Assembly: GCF_022965805.1 (NCBI RefSeq)
Contig: NC_133117.1
Location: 15,585,479 to 15,649,478 of the forward strand
Length of the DNA: 64,000 nucleotides
Reading direction: 5' to 3'
Origin: Primulina eburnea
Taxonomy: Eukaryota; Streptophyta; Magnoliopsida; Lamiales; Gesneriaceae
Shown: positions 22,216 through 33,620 of the stretch, piece by piece
How the letters are laid out: the number at the start of each line of letters is the position of its first letter
How positions within the stretch are numbered: position 1 is the first letter of the stretch
Program-made: the position numbers and the translations under genes
Notes under the pieces: model-generated
Database searches by the model: none
The model's input: the letters and a program-made list of their open reading frames with translations, nothing else
What the model was told of the DNA's origin: nothing

Positions 22216-23712
22216 TGATAGGTGGTGTTTTTACGTGTTTATTGCATTGGTTTAGTTGTGTTTGCATTGTGCATGCATGCATTTCTTTTACATTTTGTTC
22301 ATTTTAGAGTAATCGTTTGCATTTTCTCATGTCTCACTTGTATGTGATGAATTTGCAGGAAAAATGGTCGGAAAACGAAAATCAGTGCGAAAATGTAGAA
22401 GCCAAGAAGAATCGGACAGAATAGGCGGCGCACGAGCGGTAGTTTTATACCGCCCGGGTGCGAAAGATGACTAGCAAGAAGAATCAGACAAAAAGTGTGG
22501 CGCTCGGGCGGTACTTTTCTACCGCCCGGGCACGAGAAGATGCATCCGAAGACAGAACAGTCGGCGCTCGAGCGGTATATTTCTACCGCCCGAACGCGAA
22601 TGCTGCACAAGCCCAGGGAGAATACAGAAAGTGTGGCGCTCGAGCGGTACTTTTCTACTGCCCGAGCGCCACCTATTTTTGGAAAATATTGTACGCGATT
22701 CTCTACCTTATTTTGGAGGTGTGGTTGATATTGAAGGAGGATGGACGATTTTTGGGGTCTCATTCAGACATATTCAGACATCATTCTTAAGCCGCCGCAA
22801 TCTTTGGAGAGGAATTCACGCTTGGATTGAAGACTCGAAGCTTTCCGGGCACCGTTCTTCACGTTTTTCGTCAATTCTAGTATTTCTAACTTAGTTGTTA
22901 TATTCTAAACATTGTTTTGCTTAGTTTAATTATGAATTCTAGTAGCTAAATTTTATTATTTGTTGGGATTAAAGGGGATCCTACCCCGAACGTGGTTTGA
23001 ATTAATTTATATTTTGATTGTGCGTTATTCTTGATTTTACTACTGTTTTATAGTGTCATTAAAGCGTAGCTAACTTTAACAACATTTTCATATCACGAGT
23101 GAGTTCGAGAAAATAACGAGTGATAGGATCGAGTAGTAGAATTCGCGGATCTACAATTTACATAGATATATGAAATTGGATACGTGCCGATAGTCATAGT
23201 CCTAAGGGTCGAAAACTAGGGGATTTCATAGATCGAAATGCGATTTGCTCTTGATAAATAATTAAAGATATTTAATTACTTCATTGAGTAGAATTAGTTT
23301 GGCATAGCTCGAGAGAGTGTGTTCAATAGATTAGGAAATCCTGTTGGAAGCGTAGATCACGATCGAACGAATTAATTAATTAACGAGGGGTAGGTGAACC
23401 GAGATTCCCAACAAATCCATTTTTCATTGAATTTTACTCAACCATTTTAGACATTATATCTCATTACTTGATTTTGAATCTTTTTATTTGCATTCTTATT
23501 TGATTTTAGTAGTAATAAAACAATCAAATCACTTTTCGTTGCTAAATGTTCAATAACTGAAAATAACAATTGTAAAACACAGTCTTCAGTGGAACGATAC
23601 TCGTACTCACGTACACTATATTATAACTTGACATCGTGCACTTGCGATTAATTTTGAGCATACAAAATCATATTTTTATTGGGGATTTTACTGTGCAAGT
23701 TTTGCTCGATCA
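22216..23712 (+). repeat. Ath2 5' LTR
   Basis: This 1497-bp LTR begins TGATAGGTGGTG and ends GCTCGATCA. It is 64 bp longer than the 3' LTR because its palindrome array (22426-22670) has four units instead of three. No clear TATA box is visible just after the array. Confidence 0.96.
22426..22670. repeat. GCGCTCGAGCGGTA hairpin array in Ath2 5' LTR
   Basis: Four units are present, each an inverted repeat with arm GCGCTCGAGCGGTA (with A/G variation), a 4-7 base loop rich in T, and the arm TACCGCCCGAGCGC. Spacers are about 25-35 bp. The 3' LTR has three units at 32394-32573; the unit around 22500-22535 is the one missing there. Confidence 0.9.
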
Positions 23713-23718
23713 AGTTTT

Positions 23719-23736
23719 TGGCGCCGTTGCCGGGGA
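23719..23736 (+). other. Ath2 primer-binding site (tRNA-Asp)
   Basis: TGGCGCCGTTGCCGGGGA begins six bases after the 5' LTR, the normal Athila spacing. This contrasts with Ath1, where the same site is displaced by about 510 bp. Confidence 0.95.
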
Positions 23737-23836
23737 CTGTTAATCTACAATTTTATTTTTAGTTATTTTCTTTAGCATTATTTTATTAATCTTGAGATAA
23801 CACTTCATATTTTATCACAGATATCTCTTCCAGTGC

Positions 23837-25390
23837 ATGCCAAAGTCACTTGACGTGGAGCTTGAGTTTGATCCTGAAATTGAAAGAACCTTCCGCAGGG
23901 GAAGACAACAACAGAGGCTTAAAGAACTGATGGAGAGACACGAGCCAGAACGTGAGGAGGAACAGCGTGAAAATAGACAAGTCGAGATGCCGCGTCGCAT
24001 ACCAATGCTGGAGTATGCCCAACCTTCGTTGGAGGGTGCACGCCCTAGCATTGTGAGACCGATCGTGCGGACAAATCACTTTGAAATCAAGCCAGCCATA
24101 ATCCAGATGATTCGGAACACAGTCCAATTCGGAGGAACTGCAGTAGATGATCCAAACACGCACATCGCAGATTTTCTTGAAATTTGCGATACTTTTAAAT
24201 TCAATGGAGTTTCTGATGATGCTGTTAGGTTGCGTTTATTTCCTTTCTCTTTACGTGATAAAGCTAAAGCGTGGTTAAATTGTTTGCCTGTAGGTTCGAT
24301 CGCTACGTGGGACGACATGGCGAAAGCTTTTCTCATCAAATACTTCCCTCCCTCCAAGACCATGAAGCTGCGGGCAGACATTACAACATTCGCTCAATTC
24401 GATCAGGAATCTTTATATGAGGCATGGGAACGCTTCAAGGACCTACTACGAAGATGCCCACATCACGAGTTACCACTTGGGTTAGTCGTTCAAACATTTT
24501 ATTATGGTTTGCTTACTCCTAACCGTACTATGATAGATGCGGCTGCTTGTGGAAACCTGTTGAGAAAGACCGCGGAGGAATGATATGAATTGTTAGAGGA
24601 AATGGCTGCTAGCAGCTATCATCCTCAATCTGACAGGAACAACCAGCGGAGAAGTGCAGGAGTTCACCAGGTAACTGATTTTTCTGCTATTACTGCACAA
24701 CTTGACGCTTTAAACAGGAAAATAGACGGCTTGAATGTGGGTGGCACGACTATGCGTCTTCAAGAGATATTCTGTGAAAAGTGTGGAGGAGAGCACTATG
24801 TGAAAGACTGTCAAGATGGAAATCCCTTCTATGTGCAAAATCAGGCACCGGTGAATCAAGTGGGAGTCCAAAACCGCCCAAGGAATGACCCTTATTCGAA
24901 CACATACAATCCTGGGTGGAGGCAACATCCCAACTTCTCGTGGGGCGGTCAAAACAATCAGAATAGACCGCAAGGAGGACAACAATATGGAAAACAACCG
25001 ATGTATAGATCCGATCCTCCTAGAGAAGAAAAGTCCAACTTGGAACAAATGATGTCTAAGTTTATTTCATCCACTGAAACTCGACTCCAAAACCAAGATG
25101 CATCAATAAAGGGGCTCGAGAATCAAATTGGACAGTTGGCCAAGATGATAGCAAGTAGAGAGCCGGGCACCTTGCCAAGTAATACCGAGACTAATCCAAA
25201 AGAGCAAGTGAAGGCCATTGAGTTGAAGAGCGGAAAAGTTTTGGAGCCTAGAGGAAAAGAGAAAAGCCAAGTGCCGGATGAACAAGATGCGACATCAAAA
25301 TCTAACCCTACACCGGCACACACTACGCGGGCTAAGATTGTTATCCCTCCACCTTTCCCTGCAGCATTGAAAAAAGCAAAACTAGATGCA
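23837..25390 (+). pseudogene. Ath2 gag
   Basis: The first ATG after the primer site (23837) opens an Athila gag. It shows FEIKPAIIQMIRN, FPFSLRDKAKAWL, FLIKYFPPSKTMKLR and YEAWERFKDLLRRCPHH. A single zinc knuckle, CEKCGGEHYVKDC (CX2CX3HX4C), follows, and then an Asn/Gln-rich segment ending PFPAALKKAK. One TGA at 24581-24583 interrupts it at codon 249. The frame is the same on both sides, and the change fits CGA to TGA. A TAA follows at 25391. Confidence 0.9.
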
Positions 25391-26053
25391 TAATTCGGTA
25401 AATTTCTTGAGGTATTTAAAAAATTGCATATCAATATTCATTTTGCCGATGCGTTGATGCAAATGCCTAGTTATGCTAAATTTCTTAAGGACATCTTAGC
25501 AAACAAGAGGAAGTTGGAGGATCACATGACGGTAAATTTGACTGAAAGCTGCTCTGCCTTAGTGCAAAACAAAATCCCACCGAAACTGAAAGACCCAGGG
25601 AGTTTCTCTATTCCTTGCATGATTGGGGATGTTGTTTTTAATAAAGCATTGTGTGATCTCGGTGCCAGTATTAATCTTATGCCATTGTCTGTGTTTAGGA
25701 AACTTGGGTTGGGAGAACCAAAGCCGACGAGGATGTCTCTACAACTAGCTGACAGATCTGTCAAGTACCCCCGCGGAGTGATTGAGGATGTGCTAGTGAA
25801 AGTGGACAAATTCATTTTCCCTGCAGACTTCGTGGTGCTTGACATGGAGGAGGATGCGGAGATGCCTCTGATTTTGGGTAGACCGTTCCTTGCAACTGGC
25901 AAGGCACTGATTGATGTGCAAGAGAGTAAGTTGAAACTGAGAGTGGGCGAGGATGAGATTACTTTTGATGTTTTTCATGCACTTAAGCACACACTGCATT
26001 CTGATAGTTGTTTTAGAATTGATGCTTTTCACTCTCTTGCGTCTCACTATGTG
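25391..26053 (+). pseudogene. Ath2 aspartic protease region
   Basis: In the same frame as gag, after a TAA at 25391-25393 that fits CAA to TAA, the sequence encodes the linker MQMPSYAKFLKDI. The Athila protease follows: DLGASINLMP active site, DRSVKYPRGVIEDVLV and PLILGRPFLATGKALI. Catalytic and flap-like motifs look intact. It ends at a TAG (26054-26056) that fits CAG to TAG. Confidence 0.9.
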
Positions 26054-29000
26054 TAGGATGCTCTTAGGGACCCTTTGGAGGCCACTATAAATACTGAATT
26101 GGCAGAAGAGGAGTTGGATGAAGAAAGAGCTGAAATAGTGACACACTTTAATGCCAACCATCCATGGAGAAAGCCAATGAGGATGCGACTGGAGGATCTA
26201 GGAGAACGGAGGGATTTGACCCCTCAAAGGTCAAGCATCGAGGATCCACCAACACTTGAGCTGAAGCTGTTGCCTCCACACCTCAAGTACGTATACTTAG
26301 GTGAGAATAACACTTTACCTGTCATTATTTCTGCTGCTTTGACAGATGTGATTGAGGACAAACTGTTGGAGGTATTGAAAGCACACAAGGGTGCATTTGC
26401 GTGGAAGGTGGTGGATATCAAAGGGATTAATCCATCAGTCTGCATGCACAAGATCTTGATGGAAGAGAAGTATTCACCTCATGTGCAACCTCAGCGAAGA
26501 CTGAATCCAAAGATGCAAGAGGTAGTAAAGGCTGAAACAATTAAGCTTCACGATGCAGGTATTATCTATCCTATATCTGATAGTGCATAGGTAAGTCCTG
26601 TTCAATGTGTGCCAAAAAAGGGTGGGATTAATGTAATTACAAATGAGAATAATGAATTAATACCCACTAAGACTGTTACGGGATGGCATGTGTGCATTGA
26701 TTATAGGAAATTAAATGATGCCACCCATAAAGATCACTTTCCCCTTCCCTTTATCGATCAAATGCTTGAAAGGTTAGCGGGTCATGAATTTTATTGCTTT
26801 TTGGATGGGTATTCAGGGTACAACCAAATTATGATTGCGCCGGAGGACCAAGAGAAGACCATTTTCCCTTGTCCTTACGGCACTTTTTCTTTTAGACGAA
26901 TGCCCTTTGGTTTGTGTGATGCGCCGGCCACTTTTCAGCGATGCATGACTGCTATATTTCACGACATGATAGAAATGTTTCTTGAAATTTTCATGGATGA
27001 CTTCTCGATATTTGGCTTTTCTTTTGATGATTGTTTGCAGAATTTGAAGGTGGTGTTGAAGAGATGCGAGGAGACGAATTTGGTACTTAATTGGGAAAAA
27101 TGCCACTTCATGGTACAAGAGGGAATTGTCCTAGGGCACAAGATTTCGGGGCACGGAATAGAGGTGGACAAGGAGAAAGTTGATGTTATCAAGAACTTAC
27201 CACCTCCGGCGTCCATAAACGGAGTTAGAAGTTTTCTAGGCCACGCCGGCTTCTACCGGCGTTTTATCAAAGATTTTTCTAAAATTGCAAAACCTCTATT
27301 TTCTTTACTCATGAAAGATGCACCTTTTTATTTTAATTCGGATTGTTTGCAGGCATACGAGAAGTTGAAGGAGCGCTTGGTGACGGCTCCTGTCTTGGTG
27401 GCACCGGATTGGGATCTACCTTTCGAGGTCATGTGCGATGCCAGCGATACTGCGGTTGGTTCTGTCCTCGGCCAAAGACTAAACAAGGTATTTCACACTA
27501 TATACTATGCAAGAAAGACTCTAGATGAAGCACAATTAAATTATGCCGCCACTGAAAAAGAGTTACTTGCAGTAGTGTATGCACTTGACAAGTTCCATTC
27601 ATACCTTGTTTTGTCGAAAGTAACTGTGTTTACTGATCACTCTGCCCTTAAATATTTACTTGCCAAGAAAGATGCAAAGCCACGCTTACTTCGGTGGATT
27701 TTATTATTGCAAGAATTTGATGTAGAAATAAAAGATAGGAATGGTGTTGAGAATGTGGTTGCGGATCATTTGTCTAGATTGGAATTTATCAGTGATGATT
27801 GTGTGAATGATGAGATTAATGATTGGTTTCCAGATGAGCAGTTGTTTCAGGTGAAAAATTATCCATGGTATGCAAATTTTGCAAATTTTCTTGTTACAGG
27901 CTCACCCCCCCCAAATTTAACATTTCACCAAAGAAAGAAATTCTTTTCGGATGTGAAGTATTATTTTTGGGAGGAACCTTTCTTGTTCAGAATTTGTGCA
28001 GATGCCATGATTCGGAGATGTGTCGCAGAGGAAGAGTTTGGGCAAATCCTCAACCATTGCCATGACCGTGAGGTAGGTGGTCATTTCGGACCAACAAGGA
28101 CGGCATCCAAGGTACTTGAATGTGGCTTTTATTGGCCAACCCTCTTTAAAGATGCTCGTTCTTATGTGCTACATTGTGATAAATGCCAGCGGTCAGGTAA
28201 CATCTCTAACCGTCATGAAATACCTTTAAATAATATCATTGAGTGTGAGGTTTTCGATGTATGGGGGATAGACTTTATGAGACCGTTTCCCAGTTCTTTC
28301 ACAAAAAAATACATTTTGGTTGCGGTGGATTATGTGTCTAAGTGGGTAGAGGCGGAAGCATACGCCACTAATGATGCTCAAGTGGTCCTGAAATTTTTAA
28401 AGAAAAACATTTTTAACAGATTTGGAACACCACGAGCAATCATTAGTGATGGTGGCACCCATTTTTGCAACAAATTATTTGAAAAACTTTTGAGCAAATA
28501 CAGTGTCACACACAAGATCTCTACCCCATATCACCCCCCAGACAAGTGGTCAAGTAGAAGTGTCGAACCGAGAGATAAAACGAATTTTGGAGAAGGTGGT
28601 AGGTGTCAGTAGGAAAGATTGGTCGGTGAGGTTAGATGATGCTCTTTGGGCATATCGGACTGCATTTAAAACACCTATAGGCACTACACCGTATAGGCTT
28701 TTGTTTGGAAAAGCATGTCATCTACCTGTAGAGTTAGAGCATCGAGCATACTGGGCCACAAAAGCGTTGAACTTTAATTCTACTGATGCAGGTGAACATC
28801 GTTTGCTTCAATTGGACCAATTGGAGGAGTTCCGGAATCTGGCCTATGATCTTGCATTGTCATACAAAGAGAAAACAAAGAAGGCTCATGACAAGAGGAT
28901 AATCGAGAGAGAATTCAAAGAATGCGAAAGTGTCCTACTCTACAATTCCCGGTTGCGACTCTTTCCCGGGAAGTTGAAATCACGATGGTCTGGTCCATTC

Positions 29001-29153
29001 ATGATCTCGAATGCTTATCCATCGGGAGCTGTAGAATTGAAAGATGGAAAGGAGGGGACATTTACGGTCAATGCCCAGCGCCTGAAGCACTACATGGGTG
29101 GCACAATTGAGCCACAACTTGGAATCACTCGGTTCCAAGACATGCCGAACTGA
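26054..29153 (+). pseudogene. Ath2 reverse transcriptase, RNase H and integrase
   Basis: RT has [42 protein letters not shown] and the catalytic [11 protein letters not shown]. RNase H has [13 protein letters not shown] and [11 protein letters not shown]. Integrase has the HHCC finger ([11 protein letters not shown]...CDKC), a catalytic Asp in WGIDFM, a second Asp in ISDGGTHF and the Glu in [14 protein letters not shown] at 26588-26590 replaces the Trp of SDSxWVSP. One extra C in the six-C run 28534-28539 shifts the frame; from about 28540 the sense continues in the next frame to 29153, ending after [11 protein letters not shown]. With so few lesions it was probably coding-competent when it inserted. 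Confidence 0.93.
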
Positions 29154-29308
29154 GACGGACCGACAGTCAAGCTCTCGACTATAAATTTAGAACTAAGTCT
29201 TTTCCCTGATCTTGTATTTCATTCAAGTTTTGTTTAATCGAGTTATTGTTATTTATTTAAAAAAAAAAATTTAAAAGAAAAAAAAATGACAAATTTGGCA
29301 GAACAGTT

Positions 29309-29500
29309 GGCGCTCGAGCGGTAGTTTTCTACCGCCCGAGCGCGGACGTCTACCTTGGGAGAATTCATGACCGAGAGGTTGGCGCTCGAGCGGTAGTTTT
29401 CTACCGCCCGAGCGCGCACGCGTACCTCTGAAAAAACAAACAGAGAGGTTCGCGCTCTAGCGGTAGTTTTCTACCGTCCGAGCGCGACTGCTTTATATGC
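29309..29500. promoter_or_regulatory. Internal hairpin array upstream of the Ath2 third ORF
   Basis: Three units of the GCGCTCGAGCGGTA inverted repeat, at about 70-bp period, lie between pol and the third ORF (29309-29486). They are the motif used in this element's own LTRs. A TTTATA follows at about 29491, and CAG-type acceptor-like sites with pyrimidine tracts lie at about 29519-29532 and 29595-29605 before the ATG at 29725. This suggests a secondary promoter or a spliced subgenomic mRNA; the function is inferred. Confidence 0.5.
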
Positions 29501-29724
29501 CCGAATTCACTTTCCTTTTTCTTCATTTTGCAGGAAAATTCCCCAATTTTTCTCCCCAAAATCCCTAACTCTCCCTCACTCTCTCCTTCAATTTTTGTGT
29601 GCAGGTGGTCGATTTCTTCCCCAAACCTCGGCAAGGCGAATCTTCTTCGTAGGAACACACGCCTAGTCCATCAATCGGGTCTTTTTCTCCGGCCATCGTC
29701 CTCCCCTTCAACTCTTCCAACAAA

Positions 29725-30864
29725 ATGGCTCCCAAGAAGCAAAAAGGTAACCCCGGTTCTTCCTCTTCATCCTCATTTGATAGACACCGTTTTGTTAGTA
29801 TGGAGGCTAGGGCTCGATACGAGCATGCGAAAATTCATCGCAACCCAATAGCCGAGAGGGGAGTCCGGCGACAGTTGGAGGACAGATACTTGGATATTAT
29901 TGATGGTTTGGAAAGAAGGGGATGGGACAAATTCGGTGAGCAACCTAAGGCGGCGGTAGTCTCTGTGGTTCGCGAATTTTATGCCAATGGAGCGGAGGGG
30001 CGAAATGGTTTGGTGTTTGTTAGGGGTAAACATGTGCCGTATGACTCGGTGACGATCAATGCACTGTTAGGGACAGCGGAGGTTGAAGACTCCCACTTCC
30101 AGACATTAGTTGCCAACCCGAATTATGATACGATTCTCGCCACATTGTGCCATCCGGGCGCAATATGGAAACCATTGGGCGGCTCGTCGAGTTGTTTTGA
30201 CGAGAAGTATTTGAAAGCCGAAGTTGCCCATTGGTATTTATTTGTGGCTCGGAGAATGATGCCGGTCTCGCATAAGAGCGAGGTCCAGAAAGAGCGGGCG
30301 GTGCTGCTTTATGCTTTGACCGAGGGATACGCCATCAACGTGGGCACACTTATCAATTCACAAATCACACTGAGTGCCCACAACAGTCATGTGGGCCTGC
30401 TCTTCCCCACCATTATCTCCGAGTTGTGCGCTAGAGCGGGAGTCGTATTTCGCGATGATGAGGAGTGGTTGCAGCCCATGAAGCCTATTTGTGTCGAAGA
30501 CCTCCAGCGGAAACGAGCTAAGCGAATCAGTGAATTTCCCCCTCGGGAGGAGGACGCCGGTGGATCTAGCACTGCCATTGCACGCCGCCGCCCACCACAA
30601 CCCCGCAGGCGAACTCAGAATGACAAGATGGATGAAAATATCACCTTCCAAGCGCATCAGAGTCAGTTCAACTCTTACGTCACGGACCATTTATCTCACA
30701 TTGACTCCATGATGCGCTCTTTGCTTGTGCACGGGGGCGTTGACCCGTCGACCATTCCACCGACTCTGCTACCTCCTCCCCCATTCCAGTTCCAGTATGA
30801 TTATTCTCAGCAGGGGGCAGCCGCAGGAGCGCCACCGCCGGAGTATGATGTGGATGACACTTGA
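29725..30864 (+). CDS. Ath2 third ORF (putative plant transposon protein, Athila env-position ORF)
   Basis: This intact 379-codon frame begins MAPKKQKGNPG. It has a Ser-rich start, then a globular region of about residues 25-250 with RFVSMEARARYEHAK, VVREFYANGAEG, VFVRGKHVPYDSVTINALLG and AHNSHVGLLFPTIISELC. This resembles the domain annotated as putative plant transposon protein in many Athila-like third ORFs. Residues 250-300 are basic and Arg/Pro-rich, then a short helical stretch (HQSQFNSYVTDHLSHIDSMM) and a Pro-rich tail ending EYDVDDT. I see no signal peptide or transmembrane helix, so it is not a recognisable envelope protein. It is unbroken while the neighbouring gag-pol is broken. 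Its molecular role is unknown. Confidence 0.75.
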   Translation: MAPKKQKGNPGSSSSSSFDRHRFVSMEARARYEHAKIHRNPIAERGVRRQLEDRYLDIIDGLERRGWDKFGEQPKAAVVSVVREFYANGAEGRNGLVFVRGKHVPYDSVTINALLGTAEVEDSHFQTLVANPNYDTILATLCHPGAIWKPLGGSSSCFDEKYLKAEVAHWYLFVARRMMPVSHKSEVQKERAVLLYALTEGYAINVGTLINSQITLSAHNSHVGLLFPTIISELCARAGVVFRDDEEWLQPMKPICVEDLQRKRAKRISEFPPREEDAGGSSTAIARRRPPQPRRRTQNDKMDENITFQAHQSQFNSYVTDHLSHIDSMMRSLLVHGGVDPSTIPPTLLPPPPFQFQYDYSQQGAAAGAPPPEYDVDDT

Positions 30865-32182
30865 TCAGGGGAGTTTACTGTTTCCCCTACTTCGCACTTT
30901 TATTTTTTGCTGTTTTTCTGTTTTTCTTTCTTATCATTGTTTCAGTCTACCATGTTTATTAGCTTTCATGTTTTTAGTCTGCATTTGTGTTGCATTTCTG
31001 TGTTTTGAGTTTTGTGCAATGAGGGCATTGCACAACTCTAGTATGAGGGGGGTAGATTGTTATGTTTGCTTAGTTATTCGTTGCATTTATTTTGTTTAGT
31101 GTCGTTTATGGTGAGAAGACATAGTTTATGCGCCAATGATGAGGTTGGATTGATAGTATACAAAAGTATTGATTGGGTCATTTCATGAAAAGTACTCTTG
31201 ATTGTTAAAGCATGAATTTTGGCTCAAGTTTGAACTTTTTGAGCACACATGTGTGGGGACTAGAATTTTGTAGGAATAATGGTGAAATATTAAGGTTTTG
31301 TGTGGTTAACTTGAAAGGCATCATTTATGAGTTGATTTAGCATGTAAACCCGTGAAAATAAGTCACTAATTGGGATCTTGAATGAGAACATTTGTTTTGC
31401 CTTGAACTTTACATATACCCTCTTTTCAATGCACTGAATTCAAATATCATACCCCTAACCAGCTGTAATCCAAAGTTATATATTCTTAGCCTAGGGAGTA
31501 CATGTGTGAAAATTGTGCATCAAAAAAAAAAAAATTTTTGTTGAAATAACAAAGTTTCTTGCAAAAAGAACTTTGAGAAAAAAAGGAGATGTAAGGTGAG
31601 GGGGAGCCGAAATAAAAGGAATGAAATTCTATTCCTAGGCTAAAAGTTGGAGATGTAAGGAGACGAGGAAAGTCAGACGAAAAGTCTTGACGATTGCACA
31701 ATGAAAATGATCGGTGTACTCCCAACTTTTAGCCACTTGAGCTTATTTTTCCTTCTTTTCGACACCCTTATCTGTACTTAAGAAGTGAATAAAGTTCAAT
31801 TTATGGTTAGTGATAAATGGACACGGGGGCGCATGCTAGTGAGACTTGTATTGAAGTGTTAATTGAGTGACTCGCATGATTTGATAATTGATCTATTTGA
31901 AATACGAATGACTAGACCCATCATGACACACGCGAACGTTCAAATTAGTGTCAAGATTTATGTGTAGATGAGACTGAGTATTCGTTTGTGATTTGACTTG
32001 ATTATGATTTGTACGTGAGACAGTTCTCTGAGGCATGAGCATGAAAGTTGTTAACTCACCATTAACATTTACTTGTGTTGGTTATTTCTTGTTTGAGTAT
32101 TTTGTGTTTATTGTGTTTGTTTAGAATCTCGTGCTGTAACCTATTTTGCTTGAGGGCAAGAAAAAGGTTAGTATGAGGGGGT
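30865..32182 (+). other. Ath2 3' noncoding region with two polypurine-like tracts
   Basis: No gene is visible. The terminal TAGTATGAGGGGGT directly before the 3' LTR (about 32169-32182) is the polypurine tract. A near copy, TAGTATGAGGGGGG, lies at about 31039-31052, and each copy is preceded about 20 bp upstream by TGAGGGCA. The rest is T-rich or mixed sequence with an A run at 31521-31535. Confidence 0.75.
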
Positions 32183-33615
32183 TGATAGGTGGTGTTTTTA
32201 CGTGTTTATTGCATTGGTTTAGTTGTGTTTGCATTTTGCATGCATGCATTTCTTTTACATTTTGTTCATTTTAGAGTAATCGTTTGTATTTTCTCATGTC
32301 TCACTTGTATGTGATGAATTTGCAGGAAAAATGGTCGGAAAACGAAAATCAGTTCGAAAATGTAGAAGCCAAGAATAATCGGACAGAATAGGCGGCGCCC
32401 GAGCGGTAGTTTTATACCGCCCGGGCGCGAAAGATGACTAGCAAGAAGAATCAGACAGAAACTGTGGCGCTCGAGCGGTATATTTCTACCGCCCGGGCGC
32501 GAATGCCGCACAAGCCCAGGGAGAATACAGAAAGTGTGGCGCTCGAGCGGTACTTTTCTACCGCCCGAGCGCCACCTATTTTTGGAAAATATTGTACGCG
32601 ATTCTCTACTTTATTTTGGAGGTGTGGTTGATATGGAAGGAGGATGGACGATTTTTGGGGTCTCATTCAGACATATTCAGACATCATTCTTAAGCCGCCG
32701 CAAGCTTTGGAGAGGAATTCACGCTTGGATTGAAGACTCGAAGCTTTCCGGGCACCGTTCTTCACGTTTTTCGTCAATTCTAGTATTTCTAACTTAGTTG
32801 TTATCTTCTAAACATTGTTTTTCTTAGTTTAATTATGAATTCTAGTAGCTAAATTTTATTATTTGTTGGGATTAAAGGGGATCCTACCCCGAACGTGGTT
32901 TGAATTAATTTATATTTTGATTGTGCGTTATTCTTGATTTTACTACTGTTTTATAGTGTCATTAAAACGTAGCTAACTTCAACGACATTTTCATATCACG
33001 AGTGAGTTCGAGAGAATAACGAGTGATAGGATCGAGTAGTAGAATTCGCGGATCTACAATTTACATAGATATATGAAATTGGATACGTGCCGATAGTCAT
33101 AGTCCTAATGGTCGAAAACTAGGGGATTTCATAGATCGAAATGCGATTTGCTCTTGATAAATAATTAAAGATATTTAATTACTTCATTGAGTAGAATTAG
33201 TTTGGCATAGCTCGAGAGAGTATGTTCAATAGATTAGGAAATCCTGTCGGAAGCGTAGATCACGATCGAACGAATTAATTAATTAACGAGGGGTAGGTGA
33301 ACCGAGATTCCCAACAAATCCATTTTTCATTGAATTTTACTCAACCATTTTAGACATTATATCTCATTACTTGATTTTGAATCTTTTTATTTGCATTCTT
33401 ATTTGATTTTAGTAGTAATAAAACAATCAAATCACTTTTCGTTGCTAAATGTTCAATAACTGAAAATAACAATTGTAAAACACAGTTTTCAGTGGAACGA
33501 TACTCGTACTCACGTACACTATATTATAACTTGACATCGTGCACTTGCGATTAATTTTGAGCATACAAAATCATATTTTTATTGGGGATTTTGCTGTGCA
33601 AGTTTTGCTCGATCA
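32183..33615 (+). repeat. Ath2 3' LTR
   Basis: This 1433-bp LTR matches 22216-23712 but has three hairpin units (32394-32573). It ends GCTCGATCA at 33615, followed by the ACGGT duplication and the resumed Tek1 RT. Confidence 0.96.
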
Positions 33616-33620
33616 ACGGT

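Larger units (their letters stand above)
22216..33615 (+). mobile_element. Ath2: Athila-like Ty3/gypsy element with third ORF
   Basis: LTRs lie at 22216-23712 and 32183-33615, with target duplication ACGGT at 22211-22215 and 33616-33620. The order is 5' LTR, tRNA-Asp primer site, gag, DLGA protease, RT, RNase H, integrase, palindrome array, a 379-codon third ORF, a 3' noncoding region with polypurine tract, 3' LTR. LTR differences are about 24 substitutions in 1430 bp by eye (about 1.7%) plus a 64-bp length difference. Gag-pol is a single frame broken by only four stops and one C-run frameshift. Confidence 0.96.

Noticed and set aside
29725..30864. Retroviral-type envelope gene in Ath2
   Set aside because: The ORF is in env position but shows no signal peptide, cleavage site or transmembrane helix; it resembles the plant transposon third-ORF domain instead.
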